From: COMBO-56-21 sp041559015
GTDB taxonomy: Archaea > Thermoplasmatota > Thermoplasmata > UBA10834
Length of the DNA stretch: 27,674 nucleotides
Reading direction: 5' to 3'
NCBI GenBank assembly: GCA_041559015.1
Contig: JBFFED010000021.1
Span: forward strand, 1-27,674
This document shows, one piece after another, positions 13,809 through 21,117 of the stretch. Below the pieces are notes generated by a model. The model saw nothing but the letters and a program-made list of their open reading frames with translations, searched no databases and was not told the DNA's origin. Within the stretch, counting starts at the first letter, position 1. The number at the start of each line of letters is the position of its first letter. The position numbers were made by a program, and so were the translations under genes.

Positions 13809-14222
13809 ATGAACTTCGAGAACACTGTTGTCTGGACGGGAAAATTCCCAGGGAAGATGCGCTGCCAGAACGGTCAGGTGATAGAATTCTCCCCCCCGAC
13901 TGAGTTCGACGGGATGTTCGGCCCGCTGAGTCCTGAGGATGCCTTCATCGGCTCTGCGAACATGTGCATGCAGGTGGTCTTCGAGCGGGTCGCGAAGGAC
14001 CTGGGGATGCAACTGGTGGAATACAGTTGCCGCGCGGTCGGGGACCTCGAGGTAGTCGAAGGCACCAGGAAGTTCGTCAAGATCATCCTCTATCCGGAGA
14101 TGAAGTTCGCGCCCGGGTCGAAGATATCGAACCTCGACAAGGCGCTGTCCGTCACGAAGAGGAAATGCCTCGTAACCAACTCGATGGACCTAGAGGTTGA
14201 GATCGTCCCCAAGGTGCTCTGA
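13809..14222 (+). CDS. OsmC-family protein
   Basis: A 137-aa OsmC/Ohr-superfamily protein. The two conserved Cys are Cys53 in the helix SANMCMQVVFERVAKD and Cys120 in VTKRKCLVTNSM, matching the catalytic pair that reduces organic hydroperoxides in OsmC/Ohr. The usual CPVS-like context around the second Cys is here KCLVTNS, as in many archaeal members. LSPEDAFIGSA corresponds to the family TxPEELLxxA motif. It probably works as a cytoplasmic dimer. TATA-like gcttaaat (13769-13776) gives a leader of about 10 nt. It overlaps the glutamine amidotransferase gene in a TGATG. Confidence 0.88.
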   Translation: MNFENTVVWTGKFPGKMRCQNGQVIEFSPPTEFDGMFGPLSPEDAFIGSANMCMQVVFERVAKDLGMQLVEYSCRAVGDLEVVEGTRKFVKIILYPEMKFAPGSKISNLDKALSVTKRKCLVTNSMDLEVEIVPKVL

Positions 14223-14956
14223 TGTGCAGGATGGTCGGCCTGGTGTTCCGCAGGCAAGTCCCGACGGACACGCTCTGCGACCTCAGGCGAGTGGCCGAGG
14301 TCGGCGTGGTCCCCGAGCAGAAGGACCGAGGTCATAATGACGGCTGGGGCATGGTCTCGTTCACGAACGATTCTCCGCACTATATCGGTCGGAGCGATAG
14401 GGCAATGCACAATGATCCTTCGTTCGATGCTGCACTGACGGATGCGCAGAAGATGCCCTCACCGAACATACTCATCGCGCACGCGAGGGCGGCTTCAAAG
14501 GGAAGCGCGAAGATGGAGAACACCCATCCTTTCGTCATAGGTGACCTGGTCCTGGCGCATAACGGCACAGTCTACGATCTCGAACCCCCGAAGGACGCCA
14601 TCCCCAAGGGCGAGTCGGACAGCGAGCTGCTTGCGCTCATACTTGCTGAGAGATATGCCCAGGAAGGAGACCTCGAAAGGGCCCTCACTTCGCTGATCAC
14701 CGAGGATATCGGGCGCAGGAAGTCCAGCGCCGCAGTTCTCTTGGTCTCCGACGGCAGGACGCTCTTTGGATATCGGGACTTCACAAGTGATGACCGCGCG
14801 TCCTACTACGATCTGAGGATAGCCAAGGGCGACGGCCATGTCGCCTTGTACCAGGAGACGGTCATGGGCTACACTGGCGAATCATCACAGGTGTCAAAGG
14901 GGGAACTCGTGGAGGTCTCCCTTGACCTTTCGGTCCGCAGGCGAATGGTCGCCTAG
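14222..14956 (+). CDS. Class II glutamine amidotransferase (YafJ/Gn-AT II-like)
   Basis: A 244-aa protein with the N-terminal nucleophile Cys2 (MCRMVGLVF), exposed after Met removal as in all Ntn-type amidotransferases. Other family marks are DRGHNDGWGM (residues ~35-44), HARAASKGSAKMENTHPF with the Arg and the His of the oxyanion/substrate region, LAHNGTVYD, and GESDSELLALIL, whose Asp binds the glutamine amino group. It hydrolyses glutamine to supply ammonia; with no synthetase domain attached, the acceptor is unknown. The stop and start codons shared with the OsmC-like gene (TGATG) indicate translational coupling. Its end overlaps the convergent XRE regulator by 4 nt. Confidence 0.9.
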   Translation: MCRMVGLVFRRQVPTDTLCDLRRVAEVGVVPEQKDRGHNDGWGMVSFTNDSPHYIGRSDRAMHNDPSFDAALTDAQKMPSPNILIAHARAASKGSAKMENTHPFVIGDLVLAHNGTVYDLEPPKDAIPKGESDSELLALILAERYAQEGDLERALTSLITEDIGRRKSSAAVLLVSDGRTLFGYRDFTSDDRASYYDLRIAKGDGHVALYQETVMGYTGESSQVSKGELVEVSLDLSVRRRMVA

Positions 14957-15474
14957 GCTTTCGATTTCCTCGCCGCCACCTTGACCGCGTCCAACATGCT
15001 GTCCTTGGGGTCTATCAACGCGATCGGTATGTCCAGCACCCTCTCGATGGTGGGACTAACGATGGGGGCGCACACGACCGCGACGGCGCCCTCGCGCTCC
15101 GCGCGGATGGCCGCGACTATGGCGTCCTCCACCGTCGACGCGGGATAGTCCCTGACCCTGACGCTCTCGTCCCCTATGCGGACGGACCTCTCAACGACGT
15201 CGTCAAGGACATGCCTCGCTGCTATCACGGCGATGAAGTTGCCCGCAGTATCTCCATCCCTCTCGCCTACTGCTCCAATGATCTTTCGGAGGACCTCGAG
15301 CCTGGGAGATCGGTCCTCGTTCACCATCTTGTACAGTGTGCTCGGCGACACGCCTGCCCGCCTAGCGAGGTCCTGCACAGTCATGCCGAGCTCACCCAAG
15401 ATCTCTGTGAGCGTCTCTCTGAGCCGTTCGTCTGACTCCAACGCAGCTTTTGTCAATCTCCTGGTTCTGTCCAT
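14953..15474 (-). CDS. XRE-type helix-turn-helix regulator with a C-terminal ligand-binding-like domain
   Basis: A 173-aa protein. Residues ~19-66 form an HTH of the Cro/CI class (TEILGELGMTVQDLARRAGVSPSTLYKMVNEDRSP). The C-terminal ~100 residues read as alternating strands and helices (FIAVIAARHVLDD; VRVRDYPASTVEDAIVAAIRAEREGAVAVVCAPIVSPTIERVLDIPIALIDP), the layout of a small Rossmann-like sensor similar in style to the PrpR N-terminal domain. The ligand is unknown. It is divergent from the ABC importer operon and may control it. TATA-like ttataaata-type sequence (minus strand near 15507-15515) gives a leader of about 10 nt. Confidence 0.82.
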   Translation of the reverse strand: MDRTRRLTKAALESDERLRETLTEILGELGMTVQDLARRAGVSPSTLYKMVNEDRSPRLEVLRKIIGAVGERDGDTAGNFIAVIAARHVLDDVVERSVRIGDESVRVRDYPASTVEDAIVAAIRAEREGAVAVVCAPIVSPTIERVLDIPIALIDPKDSMLDAVKVAARKSKA

Positions 15475-15513
15475 TTGATTGCCTATATGTACTAATGTAA
15501 TGCCACTTATTTA

Positions 15514-15523
15514 TACAATTGTA
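15514..15523. promoter_or_regulatory. Palindrome overlapping the regulator promoter
   Basis: tacaattgta is a perfect 10-bp palindrome adjoining the TATA element of the XRE regulator and about 75 nt upstream of the divergent importer operon. It may be an autoregulatory operator. It is short and AT-rich, so chance is a real alternative. Confidence 0.3.
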
Positions 15524-15596
15524 CCGTTTGCGAGATATGATTGTGGAAAGTGATTAATAGGGTCCTGGGCATCTGAGATGTGGAGAGGATCCATCC

Positions 15597-16706
15597 ATGG
15601 ACAGGAAGTTGCTACTGATAGTCGCGATCATCGTGGCAGCCATCATCGTCCTCGGGGCGTATGCCGCTACTGTGCTGATGAGGGACGACGAGGGCGGCTC
15701 CGTCAGCTATCTCAGGATGCCCCCTGCGACGATGGCCGCGCAATTGTCAGCGGGGACCATAGACGCGTACATCGCCTGGGAGCCGTTCGTGTCCGAAGCC
15801 GTAGTGGGCGGCAGCGGGGAGGTCATGCTGTGGTCGGATGACATCATGCCAGAGCACCCGTGCTGCGTGGTCGCGGTGTCCCAGGATTTCATCGACCAGC
15901 CGGACGGTCTCGAGGCCGCTGAGCGGTTCCTGAAGGCGCACCTTGAGGCCACTAACTGGATGGTGGAGGCCATGGATGACACGGAGAGCGACGACTACGC
16001 CCTTCTGAGGACCCTCGCGATGGAATTTACTACGAGGAACGGGTCCGTGGTCGACGAGGCATTGAAGCACCTTGAATTCAGGTACGCCGTCGACTCGGTC
16101 TTCCTATCCGCCCTTGAAGACTTCGTGGACATGTACATCGAGACCAACCAGACCAGCCTCGAAGCCGTCCAGGAGCGAGGCTACGACTCCGTGGAGGACT
16201 TCGTTGGCCAGTACGTCGACGAGACATACCTCGAGAGCGCGGCGTCCGTGGAGCCAGGCCTGCCGGACCTCTCGTTGACGGTCCAGGTCGGATACCTGCG
16301 CGGGGACATTCACCAGCTCGCGTACTATGTGGCCAACGACAGCCGCGTGCTTGGCGGGCAGAACATGTTCCAGAAGTACAACGTCACGGTCGAGGGCGCG
16401 ACCGGGGCGCCTTACGCCAACGGAGGTGTAGTGATGGACAGCTTCGCGGCAGGCATCGTGGACATCGGCTATCTGGGCGCCCCACCCGCGCTCATCAAGC
16501 ACATCACCGTGGGCACGGACGTCTCGATAGTGGCCCAGGCCAACATCGAGGGCAGCGGCCTCGTTGTGAGGGCCGGGAGCGGGATCGAGGGCATCGGAGA
16601 CCTCGTCAACAGGACGGTCGCCACCCCGGGCGAGACGTCGATTCAACATCTGCTACTGAAGATCGCTCTCGACAGGAAGGGCCTCGACCTCGTGCTGAAG
16701 ACATGA
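15597..16706 (+). CDS. SsuA/TauA/NitT-type ABC substrate-binding protein with swapped halves
   Basis: A 369-aa membrane-anchored binding protein. Residues 5-27 form a signal anchor. The two halves of the SBP are then in reverse order: residues ~36-215 (SYLRMPPATMAAQLSAGTI, then DAYIAWEPFVSEAV, DIMPEHPCCVVAVSQDF, FLKAHLEATNW) match what is normally the C-terminal half, while residues ~225-369 (LTVQVGYLRGDIHQLAYYVA, FAAGIVDIGYLGAPPALIK, RTVATPGETSIQHLLLKIAL) match the normal N-terminal half. The protein ends at KGLDLVLKT, just where the family would cross into SYLRMPP. Relatives bind sulfonates, nitrate, taurine or thiamine precursors outside the cell. ggagagga precedes the ATG. Its permease and ATPase genes follow. 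Confidence 0.85.
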   Translation: MDRKLLLIVAIIVAAIIVLGAYAATVLMRDDEGGSVSYLRMPPATMAAQLSAGTIDAYIAWEPFVSEAVVGGSGEVMLWSDDIMPEHPCCVVAVSQDFIDQPDGLEAAERFLKAHLEATNWMVEAMDDTESDDYALLRTLAMEFTTRNGSVVDEALKHLEFRYAVDSVFLSALEDFVDMYIETNQTSLEAVQERGYDSVEDFVGQYVDETYLESAASVEPGLPDLSLTVQVGYLRGDIHQLAYYVANDSRVLGGQNMFQKYNVTVEGATGAPYANGGVVMDSFAAGIVDIGYLGAPPALIKHITVGTDVSIVAQANIEGSGLVVRAGSGIEGIGDLVNRTVATPGETSIQHLLLKIALDRKGLDLVLKT

Positions 16707-16757
16707 AACCCCTAGAAACCTCTATCGTTCGAAGTGACGTTCGAGGCGTGATATGCG

Positions 16758-17582
16758 ATGGCCACATCACTGAACCGGCTCTTCAAGGCGCTCCGCTCCA
16801 GCTGGAAGAGGATAGTCCTCGCCGTCATATCCGTGGCATTGTTCATCAGCATATGGTACTCCGTCTCGTGGTGGCTAGAGTCGAGGGACCCGGTGCAGGC
16901 ATCGCTGGTCCCGGCCCCGGACGAGGTCGCTGACGCTTTCTTCTGGCTTCTCGGGCACAAGGACAGGGCCACGGGGATCTATCTGCTCGAGCACATGGTA
17001 ACCAGCCTCGAGAGGGTCTTCCTCGGATTTGTGCTCGCACTCGCGCTCGCGGTGCCCGCGGGTCTCGTGATGGGGCGTTCATGGATGGCGGAGAGCCTTG
17101 CGAGGCCAGTGGTCGAGATATTCAGACCGATCCCGCCGCTGGCCTGGGCACCGGCGTTCCTCATAATCTTCGCCGTGTTCTGGGGGCCGGTCGCGGTCGT
17201 GTTCCTGGGCGTCTTCTTCCCTATACTGTACAACGTCATGCTCGGCGCCCGCAGCGTGGACCGGACCCTGATAGACGCCTCCCGGACGCTAGGGGCCCGG
17301 GGCGCCCAGATATTCACCAAGGTCGTGCTGCCATACACCATCCCGTACCTGATGACGGGCATCACCGTCGGGCTGGGCATAGGCTGGATGTGCATAGTGG
17401 CGGCCGAATTCGTCGCCGCCGAGGGCGGGGGCCTGGGGTACTTCATACTCGCCAACTCCGACTTCGGCTACTACAAGGAGATGTACGCTGGCATGGCGCT
17501 GATAGGCCTGGTCAGCATTCTCACGACCGGCGTCGCAGGTCTGTTCGAGAGGTCCGTCTACAAGAGGATGGGGATGAAGTGA
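16758..17582 (+). CDS. ABC importer permease (SsuC/TauC-like)
   Basis: A 274-aa membrane protein with about six helices. The cytoplasmic coupling segment (EAA loop) reads DASRTLGARGAQIFTKVVLPYTIPYLMTG (residues ~173-201), where the family consensus EAAxTLGA..xxxFxxVxLP is well kept. EIFRPIPPLAWAPAFLIIF and GWMCIVAAEFVAAEGGGLGYFI are further hallmarks of the SsuC/TauC/NrtB class. It forms the channel for the binding protein upstream and is driven by the ATPase downstream. The ATG is 52 nt after the SBP stop. The stop codon overlaps the ATPase start. Confidence 0.93.
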   Translation: MATSLNRLFKALRSSWKRIVLAVISVALFISIWYSVSWWLESRDPVQASLVPAPDEVADAFFWLLGHKDRATGIYLLEHMVTSLERVFLGFVLALALAVPAGLVMGRSWMAESLARPVVEIFRPIPPLAWAPAFLIIFAVFWGPVAVVFLGVFFPILYNVMLGARSVDRTLIDASRTLGARGAQIFTKVVLPYTIPYLMTGITVGLGIGWMCIVAAEFVAAEGGGLGYFILANSDFGYYKEMYAGMALIGLVSILTTGVAGLFERSVYKRMGMK

Positions 17583-18358
17583 TCATCGAGGTCAAGGGTC
17601 TCAGCAAGATCTTCGTGAAGGACAGGCGGGAGGTGGTCGCGATAGACGGGTTCGATCTCAGCGTACGCGAGGGCGAGCTCGTGTGCCTCCTGGGCCCTTC
17701 CGGTTGCGGCAAGACCACAGTCCTCAGGATCATCGCTGGCCTCGAGAGTAGGACCTCCGGGTCTGTGCTCGTCCAGGAGAAGGACGTCGATGAGTCGAAG
17801 CCCCGCGTGGGGATGGTGTTCCAGGAGTTCGCCCTGTTCCCATGGCGGAGCGCCAAGAAGAACGTCGAGTTCGGGCTCGAGGTAAGGAGAGTGCCCGAGG
17901 GCGAGCGTTCAGCTGCAGCGGACAAGTACCTCGACCTGGTCGGCCTCTCGGGGTTCTCTGACGCCCACCCGCACGAGCTCTCCGGCGGGATGAAGCAGCG
18001 CGTGGCTATTGCCAGGGCTCTGGCCAACGAGCCCGAGGTGTTGCTCATGGACGAGCCCTTCGGATCCCTCGACGCGCAGACCAGGAACCTCATGCAGAAG
18101 GAGCTGCTCAGAATCTGGGCCGCGACCCAGAAGACGATACTGTTCGTGACGCATTCGGTCGACGAGGCGGTCTTCCTCGCAGACAGGATCGTGGTGATGA
18201 CCGCTCGGCCTGGCAGGGAGAGGGAGGCCATACCGATCGACCTCCCGAGGCCGAGGGACAGGACGAGCCCGGAGTTCATCGCAGTGAGGGGCAGGGTGCT
18301 CTCCGAGCTCGACGAGGAGTTCGAGAAGGCCAGGGCGAAGGAGCTTTCGCCCGAATGA
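17579..18358 (+). CDS. ABC importer ATP-binding protein (SsuB/TauB-like)
   Basis: A 259-aa ATPase. Walker A GPSGCGKT is at residues 39-46, the Q-loop is in VGMVFQEFALFPW, the signature is LSGGMKQRVAIARALA, Walker B is VLLMDEPFGSLD and the switch His is in VTHSVDEAVFLADRI. FPWRSAKKNVEFGLE and MTARPGREREAIPIDLPRPRDRTSP are typical of nitrate/sulfonate/taurine importers. The GTG start at 17579 overlaps the permease stop as GTGA, so translation is coupled. ATG is absent near this point in the frame. It completes the importer operon. Confidence 0.95.
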   Translation: MIIEVKGLSKIFVKDRREVVAIDGFDLSVREGELVCLLGPSGCGKTTVLRIIAGLESRTSGSVLVQEKDVDESKPRVGMVFQEFALFPWRSAKKNVEFGLEVRRVPEGERSAAADKYLDLVGLSGFSDAHPHELSGGMKQRVAIARALANEPEVLLMDEPFGSLDAQTRNLMQKELLRIWAATQKTILFVTHSVDEAVFLADRIVVMTARPGREREAIPIDLPRPRDRTSPEFIAVRGRVLSELDEEFEKARAKELSPE

Positions 18359-18373
18359 TGAATCAAAGACAAT

Positions 18374-18382
18374 CCTTAACTA
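18374..18382 (+). promoter_or_regulatory. TATA-like element of the winged-helix gene at 18406
   Basis: ccttaacta is centred about 28 nt before ATG 18406, which predicts a leaderless transcript and separates this cluster from the ABC operon. Confidence 0.45.
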
Positions 18383-18405
18383 TTCTAGCCCCGATTCATA
18401 CCCGC

Positions 18406-18885
18406 ATGAGCTTCGAGCTAAATGTCGTCACCAACACTCCCCTGACGCCGCTGAACGACATAGACGAGGTGGCCATCATATTCCTGAACCAGATTGGCTA
18501 CTTCCCGAAGGGGTACGACCCGAAGACGGATGTCACCGACATCAGGGACAGCGTGCCGTACAAGCTGTTCGTGGAGTGTTTCCTCGGCCGCATGGACAAG
18601 GCATGGGTCGTCGAGGACCTCGCGACCGCCCTCGGGGTCACGAAGGCTACTGTGTACAGGCACATCAACAAGATGAAGGGGTTCGACCTGTTGGAGGAGC
18701 TGGGCGTCGAGGACGCCAAGGGCAACCCGAGGAAGGGCTACAGGATAAGGTACGGCAACCTGAGCAAGGCCTGGAACTTCACGGAGGCCCATGTCCAGGT
18801 GGCGATGGAGAACTACAGGAAGACTGTGGATCACCTCAACGAGCTGGCCTCGAAGAAGGGGGATAGACATGCCAAAAAGAGATGA
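18406..18885 (+). CDS. Archaeal helix-turn-helix protein
   Basis: A 159-aa protein. The central part (YKLFVECFLGRMDKAWVVEDLATALGVTKATVYRHINKMKGFDLLEEL) is a winged helix with recognition helix TKATVYRHINKMKG. It continues GNPRKGYRIRYGNLSKAWNFTEAHVQVAMENYRKTVDHL, a wing then a long helix. The N-terminus (NTPLTPLNDIDEVAIIFLNQIGYFPKGYD) is specific to this group and not a domain I recognise. It looks like a DNA-binding regulator of archaeal type. ATG 18406 is preferred to 18355 because of the TATA element 28 nt upstream. It overlaps the next gene by 17 nt. Confidence 0.8.
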   Translation: MSFELNVVTNTPLTPLNDIDEVAIIFLNQIGYFPKGYDPKTDVTDIRDSVPYKLFVECFLGRMDKAWVVEDLATALGVTKATVYRHINKMKGFDLLEELGVEDAKGNPRKGYRIRYGNLSKAWNFTEAHVQVAMENYRKTVDHLNELASKKGDRHAKKR

Positions 18886-19153
18886 TGCGATAATACTGAC
18901 TCCAGGCTCGCAGTACAAGATCAAGAGCCTCGAGTCGAGGGACAAGCCCATGGAGACGGTCGGGACGTTCAAGGGATACGCGGCGATTGCCCACGACACC
19001 GCGATAGTGATGGAGCTGGACGGCTCCGGCGGCGACGAGAAGGGCAGGCTGCGGCTCATACCGTCGCATATGGTGATATCGATCGACGTTCTCAGGGCCG
19101 AGAAGGAGAAGGAGGAGAAGGAGGCCGAGAGTAACGCCGTGTACTTCGGCTGA
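18869..19153 (+). CDS. Small conserved archaeal protein, unknown function
   Basis: A 94-aa protein. It reads as a compact beta-rich fold: ILTPGSQYKIKSLESRDKPMETVGTFKGYAAIAHDTAIVMEL, a Gly/Asp/Lys turn, then RLRLIPSHMVISIDVLRAEKEKEEKEAE. The strand-turn pattern (GTFKGYAAI...AIVMEL...RLIPSHMVISIDVL) resembles Sm-like or SH3-like barrels, but this is a shape argument only. Purine-rich gaagaaggggg precedes the ATG, and the start lies inside the end of the upstream gene, so the two are probably co-translated. No catalytic residues are visible. Confidence 0.75.
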   Translation: MPKRDDAIILTPGSQYKIKSLESRDKPMETVGTFKGYAAIAHDTAIVMELDGSGGDEKGRLRLIPSHMVISIDVLRAEKEKEEKEAESNAVYFG

Positions 19154-19159
19154 GCGCCC

Positions 19160-19456
19160 ATGCCGCTCAAGGTCAGTCCACTCGAAGCAAGGATCATATC
19201 CATACTGAAGGACTGGTATCCTATCACTGTGGAGGAACTCAGGGACGAACTCTCCCTCCGGCCGTCCGAACTCGACCGGGCGCTCAAGTCGTTGATGGTC
19301 AAGGGCGTCATAGCCTTCGAACCACTCTCAGACAAGACCTACATCAGGCTTCTCATCCCGGAGATAGTGATAGAGTCCGAGCAGAAGGGCAAGGGTGGCA
19401 GGAGGAAGCGTCCGGGGCCGCCCCCGGAGCAAGAGGATTCCACCATGTATGCATGA
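19160..19456 (+). CDS. Small winged-helix protein with basic tail
   Basis: A 98-aa protein. Residues ~6-66 form a winged helix (SPLEARIISILKDWYPITVEELRDELSLRPSELDRALKSLMVKGVIAFEPLSDKTYIRLL). The tail (KGKGGRRKRPGPPPEQED) is basic then acidic and Pro-rich, likely disordered. It lies 6 nt after the preceding gene and directly before elp3. It could bind DNA or RNA, or be a protein-contact module. A role linked to Elp3 is suggested only by position. Confidence 0.75.
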   Translation: MPLKVSPLEARIISILKDWYPITVEELRDELSLRPSELDRALKSLMVKGVIAFEPLSDKTYIRLLIPEIVIESEQKGKGGRRKRPGPPPEQEDSTMYA

Positions 19457-19481
19457 GATGCGCGCGGGCGCGCCTCCGATA

Positions 19482-19490
19482 CTTACATAT
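19482..19490 (+). promoter_or_regulatory. TATA-like element of elp3
   Basis: cttacatat is centred about 30 nt upstream of ATG 19516, so elp3 may have its own leaderless transcript in addition to read-through from the upstream genes. Confidence 0.4.
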
Positions 19491-19515
19491 CCGGAGGCAA
19501 CGAGTGGGGGCCGAG

Positions 19516-21075
19516 ATGGACTACTTCGAGGAGCTGGTGCAGGCGCTTGTTCTCGGCGAGGCGAAGAGCCGCGGCGAGGTGCTAAGGCTCAAGACGAGGC
19601 TGTGCAAGAAGCACGGCATGGCCCGCGTGCCCCCGAACTACGAGGTCCTGAAGAGGGTGCCTGAGGAGTACAGGGATGTCGTGGAGCCCCTGCTTCGGAA
19701 CAAACCTGTGAGGACGCTGAGCGGCGTCGCTCCGGTCGCGGTGATGACCAGCCCAGCCGACTGCCCCCACGGCAGGTGCACCTACTGCCCAGGGGGAGTG
19801 TCCAACAATACTCCACAGTCCTACACCGGCCGGGAGCCCGCGGCTCTGAGGGCGGGAATGCACGAGTACGATCCTCATCGACAGGCCAGGAGCCGTCTCG
19901 ACCAGCTCCAGGCAATCGGTCACCGGACCGACAAGGTGGAACTGATCGTCATGGGCGGCACATTCACCTCGAGGCCAGAGGAGTATCAGGAATGGTTCGT
20001 GAAGAGATGCTTCGACGCAATGAATGGGGAGGATTCCATCGACATAGAGTCCGCGCACGCCCTGAACGAAGCCGCGGAGGCCCGTTGCGTGGGCCTCACT
20101 GTGGAGACGCGTCCTGACTGGTTCTCCGATCATCAGGTCGAGCATTCGATGGCGCTAGGGGCGACCAAAGTGGAGTTCGGGGTGCAGATACTCGACGACG
20201 GAATCCTCACAGGTGTCAGGAGGGGGCACCTGGTCAAGGAGGTCGTGGAGGCCACGAGGCGGTCCAAGGATGCGGGCCTGAAGTTGGCTTACCACATGAT
20301 GCCCGGCCTGCCCGGCAGCGACAGGGGCAGAGACCTCGCCTCCTTCAAGAGCATGTTCGAGGACGAGCGATTCAGGCCGGACATGCTGAAGATATACCCG
20401 ACGTTGGTCGTCAAGGGAACGGGATTGTATGATGACTGGTGCGCCGGACGCTACCAGCCGATGACCGTCGAGGAGACGGTGGACCTTCTTGCGGATATGA
20501 AGAAGTCCGTCCCCCCATGGGTGAGGATACTGAGGATACAGAGGGACATCCCTGTCCAGCTGATCGAGGCCGGCGTCAGGAAGAGCCACCTGAGGGAGCT
20601 GGTGATGCGCGAGCTGAACGATCAGGGCGCCCGCTGCAGGTGCGTCAGGTGCCGCGAGATTGGCCATCTCCCGACGGGCAAGGAACTGCCTGAGGACTCC
20701 GAGGTGCGGTTGTCCGATGTCGCCTACTCCGCTTCCGGGGGCGAGGAGCATTTCATCTCGTTCGATATCCCCTCCACGGACTCCCTTGTTGGATACGCCA
20801 GGCTCAGGCTGCCAGGCCCCAGCGGACCTGATGCTGCGTTCGTCAGAGAGCTGCACGTCTACGGTCAGATGGTCCCGCTGAGCGAGAGGAGCGACAGAGC
20901 GTGGCAGCACAGGGGGTTGGGGGAGAGACTCATGTCGGAGTGCGAGCGCAAGGCGGCCGAGGAAGGCTTCCGTGAGATTCTCGTGACCAGCGGAGTCGGC
21001 GCGAGGAGCTACTACAGACGGCTGGGGTACGAGAGAAAGGGTGTATACATGGCGAAGATGGCGGACTCTGGCTGA
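19516..21075 (+). CDS. elp3: Elp3: tRNA U34 carboxymethylation radical SAM / acetyl-CoA enzyme
   Basis: A 519-aa enzyme that adds carboxymethyl groups to wobble uridine 34 of tRNAs, using S-adenosylmethionine, an Fe4S4 cluster and acetyl-CoA. The cluster cysteines are Cys83, Cys88 and Cys91 in ADCPHGRCTYCPGG (CxxxxCxxC). The radical-SAM barrel continues with ELIVMGGTFTSRPEEYQEWF, GLTVETRPDW and VEFGVQILDDGILTGVRRGH. The zinc-binding region carries CRCVRCREIG. The C-terminal GNAT domain holds VRELHVYGQMVPL, QHRGLGERLMSECER (acetyl-CoA loop) and ARSYYRRLGYERKGVYMAK. Archaeal Elp3 works without the other Elongator subunits. ATG 19516 is preferred to 19453, which would overlap the upstream gene. 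Confidence 0.97.
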   Translation: MDYFEELVQALVLGEAKSRGEVLRLKTRLCKKHGMARVPPNYEVLKRVPEEYRDVVEPLLRNKPVRTLSGVAPVAVMTSPADCPHGRCTYCPGGVSNNTPQSYTGREPAALRAGMHEYDPHRQARSRLDQLQAIGHRTDKVELIVMGGTFTSRPEEYQEWFVKRCFDAMNGEDSIDIESAHALNEAAEARCVGLTVETRPDWFSDHQVEHSMALGATKVEFGVQILDDGILTGVRRGHLVKEVVEATRRSKDAGLKLAYHMMPGLPGSDRGRDLASFKSMFEDERFRPDMLKIYPTLVVKGTGLYDDWCAGRYQPMTVEETVDLLADMKKSVPPWVRILRIQRDIPVQLIEAGVRKSHLRELVMRELNDQGARCRCVRCREIGHLPTGKELPEDSEVRLSDVAYSASGGEEHFISFDIPSTDSLVGYARLRLPGPSGPDAAFVRELHVYGQMVPLSERSDRAWQHRGLGERLMSECERKAAEEGFREILVTSGVGARSYYRRLGYERKGVYMAKMADSG

Positions 21076-21091
21076 GCGCTGTATCGTTACC

Positions 21092-21099
21092 CTTATATC
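21092..21099 (+). promoter_or_regulatory. TATA box of the TPR operon
   Basis: cttatatc is centred about 23 nt before GTG 21118, placing the transcription start at or just past that codon. It supports a leaderless GTG start and an independent promoter for the two TPR genes. If initiation falls slightly downstream, GTG 21136 would be used. Confidence 0.5.
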
Positions 21100-21117
21100 A
21101 GTTCATTAGCATCGGAT

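Noticed and set aside
16707..16757. Repeated cgttcga between SBP and permease genes
   Set aside because: Two short direct copies in 51 nt do not form a convincing hairpin or operator and may be chance.
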